Assembly (NCBI RefSeq): GCF_964340395.1
Contig: NC_135552.1
Coordinates: 1,619,001 to 1,683,000, forward strand
DNA: 64,000 bases
Direction of reading: 5' to 3'
From: Glandiceps talaboti
Taxonomy: Eukaryota > Hemichordata > Enteropneusta > Spengelidae
The translations under genes were made by a program, and so were the position numbers. The notes under the pieces were generated by a model, which was not told where the DNA came from, did not search any database, and saw nothing but the letters and a program-made list of their open reading frames with translations. Numbering within the stretch: the first letter of the stretch is position 1; each line of letters opens with the position of its first letter. Shown piece by piece: positions 11,439 to 21,800 of this stretch.

Positions 11439-11654
11439 CCTCCAACCTGTAGTACTGATAAGCCTCCACCCAATAGTACTGACAAACCTCCACCTAATAG
11501 TACTGATAATCCTCCAACCTGTAGTACTGGGAAGCCTCCACCCAATAGTACTGATAAGCCTCCAACCTGTAGTACTGACAAGCTTCCGCCCAATAGTACT
11601 GATAAGCCTCCAACCTGTAGTACTGACAAGCCTCCACCCAATAGTACTGGTAAA
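11439..11654. repeat. 24-bp minisatellite, 9 copies
   Basis: The two alternating unit types are CCTCCAACCTGTAGTACTGA plus TAAG and CCTCCACCCAATAGTACTGA plus CAAG. Because 24 is divisible by 3, the array reads as PPTCSTDK/PPPNSTDK repeats on the plus strand and stays open on the minus strand too. I treat these as array artefacts, since open frames occur on both strands and there are no flanking exon signals. Confidence 0.95.
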
Positions 11655-12160
11655 CCTGCAGGAAACTGTACAATGATTTACTTATCCCTGCAGCAAGGAA
11701 ATTGCATATTTATATTTTACTTCATACCCAACTGTTAGAAATGCACTTCAATAATTGCATGATGGCAAACTGAAATTTGTTTCAACAATGTCTACCCTAG
11801 TAAAAAATCATGTCATAACTGGACATTATTCATTGCTATATGTTCACTTCATTTAATTTGTGCCTTGTTATGCTAGATTTATTGTTTTGTTTTGTTTTAA
11901 TTATCACACTTACATGTACATTGTCAATTTCATATCTGAAGTGTATGAGGCCTGAATGTCTAAAAATTTCCAATTTATACATTAGTATGAAAATGTAATA
12001 TAATTTATAAACATAGTGATGACTTTGAAAATATGAAATGTTAGCCAAGAGGAAATCCACATTATTAATTTTTTATTGAGATTTAATGATGCATTAGTCA
12101 AGTGACAAGTTTGAATTCATTGTATGTACATGTATGTGCTATTAATGATGTCTATTGTGT
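11655..12160. other. AT-rich non-coding stretch
   Basis: No gene or repeat is recognised between the two minisatellites. Confidence 0.5.
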
Positions 12161-12363
12161 GCAAGCAGCAAGTGTAGACACTGCAAGCAGCAAGTGTAGA
12201 CACTGAATAGCAGCAAGTGTAGACACTGCAAGCAGCAAGTGTAGACACTGCAAGCACCATGTGTAGACACTGCAAGCACCATGTGTAGACACTGCAAGCA
12301 CCATGTGTAGACACTGCAAGCAGCAAGTGTAGACACTGCAAGCACTGTAAAGTGTAGACACTG
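12161..12363. repeat. 22-bp minisatellite, about 9 copies
   Basis: The unit GCAAGCAGCAAGTGTAGACA plus CT repeats. Three adjacent units carry CACCATG in place of CAGCAAG, a local expansion of a variant. Since 22 is not divisible by 3, all three frames show periodic peptides. Confidence 0.95.
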
Positions 12364-12419
12364 AAACCATAGAGTTATAAGTTCTAAATACTGTTTCTAA
12401 TGAAACGAAACCAAACTTC

Positions 12420-12545
12420 TTGAAAATTACTGCATCATGCCAAACACAGCTGCACAGGTTTGGTTCATATAGACACAGTACATTCAACACATCACGCTCC
12501 CACATAAAAAAAACTTACACTGTAAGACCATGTCTAGCCATAGTT
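12420..12545 (+). repeat. Short copy of the dispersed repeat seen at 9.8 and 24.2 kb
   Basis: AAAATTACTGCATCATGCCA, then GACACAGTACATTCAA, TCACGCTCCCACAT and GTAAGACCATGTCTAGCCAT match the 24.2-kb copy (reverse complement) closely and the 10.2-kb copy more loosely. Confidence 0.75.
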
Positions 12546-12622
12546 GCATGTTCAGATATTTTTTACAAAAACAAGGAGACGATAGGGCACCATGCTACAT
12601 TCTACGTCTGAACTATTAAACT

Positions 12623-14170
12623 AGACTGTCGACAGTCGCTCGCGCCTTTTTTTCCTACGTTTTATCTAAACTCCGGTCCGACGCAACACTAGTATAATCG
12701 CAAACTGATTTCGAGGGCCGAATTGCGAAGGCCCAAGCGACTGTTGTCCCTTGCCACGCCCTCATGCGATAACAATAGGGACATTCAGTTTGTAGACTAT
12801 TCAACATTTAGGTCATAGTTCACAAAGCTTGTCAATCAAAATGAACATGGCGTAGTCACCAAGCGAGTCAACACATCGAGACGCATTGGAAAAACTTTGA
12901 TACTCGCCCTTGAAAGACTTTCAGAGAAGAATTATAGATACCTATGTCTCTGGGAAAGATGTTTTCGTTAGTGTACTGACAGGAAGTGGCAAGTCCATAG
13001 CCTATGAAGCCCGGGCTATAAAGTCGCTCTGATCGTTCTCGTGATACAGCTAACAACGTCTAGTCTGCAACACCATTGTCCCAGTAGTATCCTCATTGAT
13101 ACAATGATAACTCTAATATAATCCCATATATAAATGGCGAAGGCCCTTTTATTTGTGGTAATTTTGCTAAACAATAGGGAAGTGGTAACAACCTAGTGAT
13201 AGCTCCTGCTAAACTGCAGTTATGCACGTGTTCCGACCATTGACATATTTACTACCTATCACTTCAACAACAAAAATCACATAAAAAGAAAACATCAAGG
13301 AAAAGACACAACAAACTGTCATATCATATAGCATCGTGATAAAGATTAAGTAAATTGACTCCTCAATCGGAATCTGAAATAATGGGGTGCATGCAATAGC
13401 TTTAGGTATATATAGACTCAGTACTCTGTGGAGGCACTAGTTGAAGAGTGTCGGATCGGAGCACGATCTCCGTGCCGTGGTAAATATGGAGGCACTTTTC
13501 TGTTTCAGGTAGAACGTCTACCATTTGCACATTATCTACGCCCCACTATCAAACATTTTATACATGAATGTTATTACTATATAATATGCTAGCTGCAGTC
13601 GAGGGAAGGTAAAAAAGGGTGTCCAAAACATCTATTGCTTGACTGGAGTGTCGGTCAGAGTTGGTACAACAAGTCGACTTCCGTAGCACTCTCTTACTCC
13701 AGTACCACTGTAACAGCTAGCTGCTAAACAAGGCAATAGACTAGTGAGCATGACAATGTATCGGGCGTCGAGGTTGTCAACGACATCATTTACGAATGTT
13801 ATGAAAACGTGCGGTTTCAAGCTTTAACAAAGAAAGATAGGAAAGGAAAAAGTACTTGATTATGACCATCAAAATGCATTTACGAGGTCAAATTTGCGCT
13901 GCAGTTTACATGTGTCGCATGTTGAGTGACCTTACATTGAACTGTATGCAAACCATACGATAGAGTACCGCCCCATTAAATGATGTCACATCATGAATAA
14001 GTAATAGCAAGGGAGACGCGGCAAGGGACAACAGTCGCTCGGGCCTTCGGCCATCGATCACTCGGGCCTTCGGCCCTCGATATCAGTTTGCGATTAGACT
14101 AGTTTTGCGCCGGATCGGAGTTTAGATAAAACGTAGGGGGAAAAAAGGCGCGAGCAACTGTCGACAGTCT
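12623..14170. mobile_element. Mutator-like element with long TIRs and 11-bp target duplication
   Basis: The left end starts AGACTGTCGACAGTCGCTCG. The right end, reverse complemented, starts AGACTGTCGACAGTTGCTCG. Similarity continues inward for well over 100 bp through CCTACGTTTTATCTAAACTC, AATCGCAAACTGAT and GCGACTGTTGTCCCTTGCC, with a second GGGCCGAAGGCCC block only on the right. The direct repeat ACTATTAAACT flanks both ends (12612-12622 and 14171-14181). Long TIRs with 8-11-bp target duplications are the hallmark of Mutator-like elements (MULEs). At 1548 bp with no intact transposase it is non-autonomous. It carries RecQ-like helicase debris, listed separately. Confidence 0.85.
12841..13115 (+). 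pseudogene. RecQ-like helicase N-terminal fragment, decayed
   Basis: From ATG 12841 one frame reads, with stops at codon 5 and near 12898, into LKDFQRRIIDTYVSGKDVF and then VLTGSGKS. This is the start of the RecQ helicase core: Q-motif-like LK.FQ, SGKDVFV, then Walker A GSGKS (about 12915-12995). After a frame change, IVPVVSSLI (about 13072-13098) matches the RecQ block normally read as VVSPL.ALM. At least two stops and one frameshift make it non-functional. RecQ-like fragments multiply with transposons in several marine invertebrates, as I recall. Here the fragment lies wholly inside the MULE TIRs, so capture and carriage by the element is the simplest reading. Confidence 0.7.
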
Positions 14171-14403
14171 ACTATTAAACTAAAGGGAAAGGATAGAGGG
14201 GAACTTAGTGTTTGTTACTGACGTAGCCATGGACAATCTTACTTCCATATTTTTTCTTTAAAGAAGCAAATCATTGCCATACATGTAGTGACTTTGAAAA
14301 CCTTAGATCTTGAAGTACATGTACAGTGTACTAATACATGTATAGTAAAAACAAACTGTTCCAAGACTTTGTCATGGCCCACCCATCAATGAACAGTGCA
14401 CTC

Positions 14404-15500
14404 ACCTCCAATCTAGTCTAGTTCCTATCATTACGTTTACACCTCCAATCTAGTCTAGTTCCTATCATTACGTTTACACCTCCAATCTAGTCTAGTTCCT
14501 ATCATTACATTTACACCTCCAATCTAGTCTAGTTCCTATCATTACGTTTACACCTCCAATCTAGTCTAGTTCCTATCATTACGTTTACACCTCCAATCTA
14601 GTCTAGTTCCTATCATTACGTTTACACCTCCAATCTAGTCTAGTTCCTATCATTACATTTACACCTCCAATCTAGTCTAGTTCCTATCATTACATTTACA
14701 CCTCCAATCTAGTCTAGTTCCTATCATTACGTTTACACCTCCAATCTAGTCTAGTTCCTATCATTACGTTTACACCTCCAATCTAGTCTAGTTCCTATCA
14801 TTACGTTTACACCTCCAATCTAGTCTAGTTCCTATCATTACGTTTACACCTCCAATCTAGTCTAGTTCCTATCATTACATTTACACCTCCAATCTAGTCT
14901 AGTTCCTATCATTACATTTACACCTCCAATCTAGTCTAGTTCCTATCATTACATTTACACCTCCAATCTAGTCTAGTTCCTATCATTACGTTTACACCTC
15001 CAATCTAGTCTAGTTCCTATCATTACGTTTACACCTCCAATCTAGTCTAGTTCCTATCATTACATTTACACCTCCAATCTAGTCTAGTTCCTATCATTAC
15101 GTTTACACCTCCAATCTAGTCTAGTTCCTATCATTACATTTACACCTCCAATCTAGTCTAGTTCCTATCATTACATTTACACCTCCAATCTAGTCTAGTT
15201 CCTATCATTACATTTACACCTCCAATCTAGTCTAGTTCCTATCATTACATTTACACCTCCAATCTAGTCTAGTTCCTATCATTACATTTACACCTCCAAT
15301 CTAGTCTAGTTCCTATCATTACGTTTACACCTCCAATCTAGTCTAGTTCCTATCATTACGTTTACACCTCCAATCTAGTCTAGTTCCTATCATTACGTTT
15401 ACACCTCCAATCTAGTCTAGTTCCTATCATTACGTTTACACCTCCAATCTAGTCTAGTTCCTATCATTACGTTTACACCTCCAATCTAGTCTAGTTCCTA
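14404..15500. repeat. 37-bp minisatellite, about 30 copies
   Basis: The unit is TCCAATCTAGTCTAGTTCCT plus ATCATTACGTTTACACC. Units are almost identical except at one CpG site (ATTACG versus ATTACA), which varies along the array in runs. The right edge degrades at TATACAGTATCATTACC. Confidence 0.98.
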
Positions 15501-16506
15501 TACAGTATCATTACCATTTAGACCTCTACTCACCATATAGTCAAAGTCATTACTCCGAGAAGTCCTGAGATGTATGAGATGCAAATTAAAATTCATTCAC
15601 AGCCACCCACACAGTCATTAACATCATGTCTTTGTTAATCAATCACAAAATTCTAACCAATAACACAGTCCCTCATAAAGTTAGTGTTTATTGGGGCAGT
15701 TATGTACATGTAATGTCCAAATGTGGTATATTTGTCAGCTCAGGATGCTACATTGTACTTGTACACTGTTTAGGTACATAACTACAGCAGTTGGGGCTCA
15801 CTGATTGGATGAACAACACTTTGTGCTGATTGAGGGATTTTGACTAGACGTAGTTTAGTTAGAAACCATGTTGGCATCCAGACTAATTATTTAGATACTT
15901 CCAACAGTCACTTAATCATTTCTATTCTACATGTATCCCTAATATGCCTATTTGTATTTTGAATTATGGTGTCATTTTACAAGATTGATGTACATTATGT
16001 ATACATTGTACTTCTATTCCATTTCATATCATTTACACATTATATAGCAAAGCAGTTTGGATGGTAAAGTTACCCTAGAATTTGACAGAATAAATGATAA
16101 AATCATTTTATTATGTGCATGCTAATTCCTTCAATGGTCATACAGATAATGTAAGTAGAAAGAGGTGCTGATTAATTTGTCTGGATTGAATGTAATGAAT
16201 TACTCTTTTCTGATGACCCTTCAGGATTTCAGTCATTTGTCTTTCATTTTATCCATGTCACCACTACTGTAGTCATGGTTACTGTTGTCAGAGTGAGATC
16301 AAGGCATTGATTTAGAGCTGCTACTGTTACCCAAATATAAAGGTATCAATTTACATGTTATCAATCAACCAATGATTCAAATCCACACCTTACATGTATA
16401 TATTTAAATGGGTAGCTATAACTTGTTAGTTGTATATGTACATAGTCATATAAGTGTGTACAATTATTTCCTAGTTTAAATTATTTACCATAATAACATA
16501 ACGGTA
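15501..16506. other. AT-rich non-coding stretch
   Basis: No credible gene. Ordinary AT-rich sequence up to a (TG)n tract at 16588-16620. Confidence 0.55.
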
Positions 16507-16583
16507 ATGATCAAATCAGAAGTACGGTCCGGCGACAAGGCAAAAGTATACAGTGGTAGAAATGTGACTATTTTGTGTTTGTT

Positions 16584-16587
<4 letters not shown>

Positions 16588-16620
<33 letters not shown>
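16588..16620. repeat. (TG)n microsatellite
   Basis: About 16 uninterrupted GT dinucleotides. Confidence 0.95.
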
Positions 16621-16622
<2 letters not shown>

Positions 16623-16786
16623 TTGTCTTTCTGTTTGGGTTTTATTTTTTGGTAATGGGAGTACCATTTACACATACAGTAGAAAACCAATTAGAAAGGT
16701 GTTTTGATCTCAAATTCGAATAAAATTGCTAACAAATGACAACACCGACATACGCAAAACATGAACGTGTAGTTTAGGTAAGGTAC

Positions 16787-16798
16787 ACTCTTTTTGGA
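16787..16798 (-). promoter_or_regulatory. Possible histone downstream element (U7 target)
   Basis: On the minus strand the purine-rich sequence CCAAAAAGAGTG lies about 10 nt beyond the 16808-16823 stem-loop. Animal histone genes place the U7 snRNA-binding element at this spacing. The match to CAAGAAAGA-type consensus is partial, so the support is mainly positional. Confidence 0.6.
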
Positions 16799-16807
16799 GG
16801 ATGTGGT

Positions 16808-16823
16808 GGCCCTGAAAAGGGCC
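16808..16823 (-). terminator. Histone-type mRNA 3' stem-loop
   Basis: On the minus strand GGCCCTTTTCAGGGCC forms a 6-bp stem with a 4-nt TTTC loop, the canonical replication-dependent histone 3' stem-loop. The flanks CCAAAC (5') and ACCACA (3') also fit the conserved CCAAA and ACCCA flanks. It lies about 40 nt after the stop codon of the 189-codon ORF, in the same orientation. Known role: binding of SLBP and cleavage without polyadenylation. Role here: inferred. Confidence 0.85.
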
Positions 16824-16863
16824 GTTTGGTTTGTGGCTTTTCAGCCGTTCGGTTAGACCGAGC

Positions 16864-17433
16864 TTACGCCCAGCTATGACCTCTGTACGGCACACCGGGT
16901 AAATTTGGATAAAGAGACCGTACCTGTGAAGTGACGCATTTAGGCATCACTTCCCTACGACTGATGGCAACATCATCAGCCTGCATTAGTTGCTGCTTCC
17001 TATGTAAGTAGCGTGGATCGTTCCACGCATTTCTTCGGTCGAGCATATTCCAATACTTTCGGTAGAGCCGATGGCGAACCAAAACATTTTCGTCACAAGG
17101 TTCCTGGCCCATACCAAGCCAGTCTTGTCGGTATGTTGTGACACACGGGTAGCAAAGGCAGTGTGGACATTCGTTTTGATGCAAAGCAATGTCGTTGTTT
17201 TGATCTTGCAGATCGTCCCCGATACCACTGTCATTGATGGCCGAGGCCTCGTCACCGATATCGATACCACTGTCGTTGCTGGCCGAGACCTCGTCAGTTG
17301 ACTCAACAACGCCAGTGTTGTCAAGGTCGGGTGACTCGGAATCAATAACCAGTTCCCATCCGGAGTTTGCAAAGAGAGCCTTGATAGCGTCCCTTTGAAC
17401 TTCATTGACGGCAATCAGTATCTTGCTGCTCAT
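16864..17433 (-). CDS. Unknown protein with Cys cluster; intact, histone-type 3' end
   Basis: The ORF encodes 189 aa from ATG 17433 (context ATCAAGATGA, A at -3); the frame extends upstream only to a TTG. Residues 1-25 look like a short folded segment (MSSKILIAVNEVQRDAIKAL). Residues 30-85 are acidic with a duplicated SA.NDSGI motif. Next comes CPHCLCYPCVT (about 89-99), which could bind zinc. A conserved-looking tail follows: LYRKYWNMLDRRNAWNDPRYLHR, here only sampled by its W/R/Y pattern, then REVMPKCV and LYPNLPGVPYRGHSW at the end. I recall similar multicopy hypothetical proteins in marine invertebrates ending PY.GH.W, but cannot name a function. No TM segment or signal peptide. An octamer-like ATTTGCAT lies at 17631-17638 upstream. 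The histone-type 3' stem-loop about 40 nt past the stop suggests S-phase-linked, non-polyadenylated mRNA. Confidence 0.7.
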   Translation of the reverse strand: MSSKILIAVNEVQRDAIKALFANSGWELVIDSESPDLDNTGVVESTDEVSASNDSGIDIGDEASAINDSGIGDDLQDQNNDIALHQNECPHCLCYPCVTTYRQDWLGMGQEPCDENVLVRHRLYRKYWNMLDRRNAWNDPRYLHRKQQLMQADDVAISRREVMPKCVTSQVRSLYPNLPGVPYRGHSWA

Positions 17434-18043
17434 CTTGATGACAAACTGGAACTGACGTTGCAACTGAGTAAAACGACAGTTTCCAAAAAAAGTGGCAATC
17501 GGTTTTGAATTGCAAATTTGAAATATTTTAGCCGATTTCTCTTGTAATACTTTTTGGTGGAATCGAAACCCTTCTTTTACCTCATGTGTAAACCCGGAAA
17601 TAATGACATCCTATTTTACGTGGTTTTGGCATTTGCATTGAAGGCTGAAAATCGGTACACCCTGTTACACATACCGAGCGTGCCAAATCACACAATAAAT
17701 TCAAACTCCCCCGAAATAATAACGAACCTGTAAATCTTTTTTTTTTAAAGAAGTAAATTTTGGTGTTTTTTCCGCCCATTATCTGCGTATTATTTTGAAT
17801 TGATTACATAACAAAGCATTCTTTTTCACCATGTCGTTGGAAGTGGCAGTATGTCGATCATCTCAATCTAAACTGAGCATGACGTCAACCCGACTTTCCG
17901 TGTTATGATACACATAGTACATGCTGCATCAACAGAAAATAATGTAACGCGTCTGGACAAAAATATACAAGGAAAGAAGGCAGAATACTATTCAAAATGG
18001 TGCCGAAACAGATTTTTTGGATCATGAGTTTCAATTGCACAAG
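17434..18043. other. Non-coding upstream region of the 189-codon ORF
   Basis: The stretch lacks an ORF of interest. It contains ATTTGCAT (17631-17638; octamer on either strand), a site type found in some histone promoters, about 200 bp upstream of the ATG. The same octamer core is common in this window's repeats, so it may be chance. Confidence 0.4.
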
Positions 18044-18370
18044 TCATGTAGCTGTAAGTGCAATTGTCTTCGGCTCCACCCTGCCACGTACGTACATCCC
18101 CGGCGTACAGCACACCCCGTTATATTCATACGCTGTCGTCCAAGCTCCATATTTTGATTCACTGTACAGTGGTAAAGTTATAAAATTGGCCCGTTCAACC
18201 CTTTCGGGACATTGCAATGAACGATAAACAAAACAGCGATTTACTTCAGACAGTTCCTTTGCCATCGCTAGTGCATTGTTGTGTGATACGTCAACACAGC
18301 TGTCTCCCCGGTACATTTGTATTCCGATCTTTGAACAAACATACAAAAGGTTCTTTTTCGTGAAATTCAT
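18044..18370 (-). CDS. Hypothetical ORF, 108 codons, cysteine-containing
   Basis: The minus ORF from ATG 18370 has balanced amino-acid composition (for example RGDSCVDVSHNNALAMAKEL and EYNGVCCTPGMYV), unlike the biased translations of nearby AT-rich DNA. It has five or six cysteines and no obvious membrane segment. I do not recognise it. It lies directly downstream of another protein-like minus frame (18414-18660) and upstream of the 189-codon ORF, all on the same strand. It could be an exon or a decayed gene fragment. ATAAATAAAA at about 18380 on this strand could be a polyadenylation signal for the upstream fragment. Confidence 0.35.
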   Translation of the reverse strand: MNFTKKNLLYVCSKIGIQMYRGDSCVDVSHNNALAMAKELSEVNRCFVYRSLQCPERVERANFITLPLYSESKYGAWTTAYEYNGVCCTPGMYVRGRVEPKTIALTAT

Positions 18371-18413
18371 TCTTTTATTTATAAAACTATATGTGTCACA
18401 TAATTATGACACA

Positions 18414-18825
18414 TTACAATGAAACAAAATTCACCTCTGTCGAGTCAAAAGTGTTATATGCAGTAGACAACTGCCATCCATTGTCTATGGTATAATATGC
18501 ACACTGCACAGTCGCTGTATACTGTGTCGGCCGAACTTTCAAGCTCAATGTGTATATGGCCGTTTCGTTGCGAGCCTGTACATAATACAGTTCGAGTATC
18601 ACAACGACTAGCAACGTAGTGAAATGATTCCGATGTCCGTTGTTACTATAAATGATTTTGGTTCAGGCAGAAACAGTGTCTGTCAAAACAGGATTAGTAA
18701 ATGTTTGATCGTTGTCATTGATATGTGGACACAGTGACGTGAGTGTTAATCCGCTCAGATAAGACGCTGTGTACTGGGTGGAGTAGTCCCTAATGCGGTG
18801 ACCTGGGATTGAAATACGGGCCTTT
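18414..18825 (-). pseudogene. Two adjoining protein-like minus frames, unknown, interrupted
   Basis: Reading leftward from about 18815, one frame gives SIPGHRIRDYSTQYTASYL and continues about 49 residues to a TGA near 18667. A second frame then runs from about 18660 to the TAA at 18414 and contains NETAIYTLSLKVRPTQYTA and DNGWQLSTAYNTFD. Both look like real protein sequence (mixed composition, T/Y/S-rich, beta-prone). One stop or frameshift separates them, so this is either a broken gene or two exons. No family recognised. The minisatellite at 18845 cuts off the upstream side. Confidence 0.35.
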
Positions 18826-18844
18826 AACCATTATAGTTGTCATT

Positions 18845-19111
18845 AGCCAGAGTAACTAACCTCCGTACATAGCCAGAGTAACTAACCTCTGTACATAGCC
18901 AGAGTAACTAACCTCCATACATAGCCAGAGTAACTAACCTCCGTACATAGCCAGAGTAACTAACCTCCGTACATAGCCAGAGTAACTAACCTCCGTACAT
19001 AGCCAGAGTAACTAACCTCTGTACATAGCCAGAGTAACTAACCTCTGTACATAGCCAGAGTAACTAACCTCTGTACATAGCCAGAGTAACTAACCTCCGT
19101 ACATAGCCAGA
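18845..19111. repeat. 26-bp minisatellite, about 10 copies
   Basis: The unit is AGCCAGAGTAACTAACCTCC plus GTACAT. Units differ almost only at the CCG position (CCG, CTG or CCA), that is, CpG and its two deamination products. Confidence 0.96.
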
Positions 19112-21800
19112 GCTAACCCTGCCAGGGGGTAGCATATTCACTTCATTACTATAGTATTATATTATACCAATATATTGAAATCAATTCCTTCGATAATGGG
19201 GATGATTTCACATACAATGTCAAGGACAAACTCACTAAATTTTGGCAGTATGGATACATTGTATGATGACCATATGAATGTAGCCGACAGTGATTAAAAA
19301 ATGATTAAGCTATTCTCATTCATTGCCACCTAAAGTCATGCTAACAGTGAATATTTCAGTTTTAGATGGGTTACATTGTATTTTGATGACCAATCACATC
19401 TCTTGATTTTCACCATCAATATACTGATTATAATTTTTTTCAATGTTAATGATATTAAACTTAGTTATATCATAGCAATTTATGTAAGTTATTATCACCT
19501 GAGGTGTTGTATTCACTTCAAGAATAGTTCAGCTGTATTGTGTTGTACCTTTACAGAGGTGTACAACTACATGTATGCATTGACATGTATCATGTTCAAA
19601 GTTGATAAAACTTTCCAAAATGTTGATAGTTTTTCCCAGTCTCCAGCTGAGTGTTTTTTATCAAAGTTCTCTCCATTGCTGTGACCTGACTTTCTTTCCC
19701 ACAGTACTACATACATATATGTGAATCATACATGGGCATTGTGTAATATTATCTGTAGGCTTGCATGATAGAATTTATGTTATGTGGTAGAAATGCCAGG
19801 GTTATGTGATCCCCAGATAGTTGTCTATGGTAATGAATTTTATTAAGATCTTGTCTGAGGTGTCTGCATGGCCATTACAATGTGGTACATGTACTAACCA
19901 GGTCATTCCCCTAGCCTTGTTTGTCTTGTGGTTGATCCTCCCTAAATGATTTATTTCTGCATAGGATTTACACTACAATATTATTGGAAGCAGTGTTGCA
20001 GCCAGCCTTTTGAAAGAGTGGGACATAGTGTCCCGAGCCTTTCATTTTTCTGGGTCATCATAAATTTTTTGGGGACATTATAAAAAAAAGCGTCAATGGC
20101 GATGTAGCACAGCTGTACAGTTTTTTAAAAAATTTACCCATATGTTGATCCATGCTAGATATTTGCTGCATGATTATGCAGTTGTTAGTATCAACCCTGT
20201 TGTTATCTATGAAATATACGCGATCATTTGACTTGCTATAGGCGTGTTCATGTTGCTAAACATGTTTGCATACAATTTTAGTGTGGGCCATCTATGACGG
20301 TCACTTCCAAAGTGTTGACAGTTTTTCCCAGTCTCCAGCTGAATGTTTTTATCTGTTTAGGAATTAGATGGATTGTAGATTAAATAAGGACCACTAACTG
20401 ATTACTGTAGTCCATGTTTGTATATCATATCAGTTTACATGTAGCTAACCAATGATCCATGATGTTTTCATAGAATATATATCTACTGCTGAGTGTTTTC
20501 CACAGTAGTTGCAACACCTACTACTCTATCTAATTTAGTCACACATCCAAGAAGTGTACATTGTGTAAAATACTATATTTTAGTGAAACTGTGACCTTTA
20601 ACTTGAGATTATTCTAGTCCTCAATTTATCAGGACATTGACCTGTGTTGTAATTGCCTTGGATATTGCTAATTAATGTACATGTATCTATCCAGCCAGCA
20701 CCACACCTAATTATCCTCACAGTAAACCCCTTTTTATACAGGATTGTAAATATCAGATCTATATTTGCAAATTACATGTATATCAGTATTGTGTTCATTC
20801 TATCAGTTTTACAGAATACATATAACTGTTGCATGTATTCACAAAACATAAAGATGTAAACATATATTAATTAGTAAAAAATGCATAAAAATATGGGAGT
20901 CTATATTATAATAGAAATAAATTGTAGGAGAAAGGTTTTAAAAAAATGATTTTTGTACACAGATGTACATGTACAGCGCTTATTGTAAAATTACAAATTA
21001 ATGTGTTTTGACTTTGTGTATGTTTGTTGTCATTTTATGAATACAATGTATGTGTATTAGACTAGACTATTAGAGAAAGTCTGTCAAGATTGAATCACAG
21101 TTTCAGAGATATAGCTGATCTTCTCACTGATCAAAGTTATGATCTTGAAAAAGTAAGTCCTGCAAATCAAACTGTCAAAACGACATGGTTGGTACTTATT
21201 AAAAAAAGAAGAAGAAAAAACAAATAAAAATAAAATAGAATAAATCAATTCTTTATTGTCATTTATTTATGCATCAATTTTTTTGTGCGGTGAGTTTGAC
21301 TTTAATTGGATGTCTGGTTTTGCTAATTGATTTTGAGCCAAATTACTAAGAGATTTTTTATCCCAGAAGTAACACTGATTGTTCCTTACCTCAATAATAT
21401 TGGGTGACATCAACAATAGTGTCATGGGAGGCCTAGTTTGGGGTTTTCAAAGTGAAAAATTCACATACCTCCCATAGCTACATGTATTCTAAAATTATAT
21501 TTCAACTCTTAACTTCATATACGTACGTCATTTTGCTAATTTAAGTACATAATATTATATACAATGTAGCAGAAATATAAACTTTTAGATTACATTTATC
21601 ACTCCTGTTGCCATGTTTGACAGTCTATAACCGACAAAATCGGTAGGGTTATTTGGGTATCCCCGACAGAATGCGTGCACACCACCCCTGTATCAAACAA
21701 GTGTAGCAAAAACTTACACCATGATAAACCGGGGAAATCAATCAAGTCCACCCAGTTTTCCATCTATAATTACTATTTAACCAACTGTACTAAAAAAAAA
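19112..21800. other. AT-rich non-coding stretch with a small direct duplication
   Basis: No gene is supported. A block of about 45 bp containing GTTTTTCCCAGTCTCCAGCTG occurs at about 19620-19665 and again at 20310-20352, in the same orientation. Elsewhere the sequence is AT-rich with scattered TACATGTA palindromes. Confidence 0.5.

Noticed and set aside
11415-11738. 107-codon ORF with PPPNSTDK repeats, like an extracellular proline-rich protein
   Set aside because: It is confined to the 24-bp minisatellite, open on both strands, and has no signal peptide or flanking exon.
14404-15500. CRISPR-like regular array
   Set aside because: Units are directly abutting with no unique spacers, and the genome is eukaryotic; this is a minisatellite.
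16864-17463. A 199-codon version of the unknown ORF starting at 17463
   Set aside because: The first codon would be TTG; the first ATG with good context is at 17433, giving 189 codons.
20011-20030. CAGTGTTGCAGCCAGCC as a hAT-type terminus
   Set aside because: No partner end and no flanking duplication seen.
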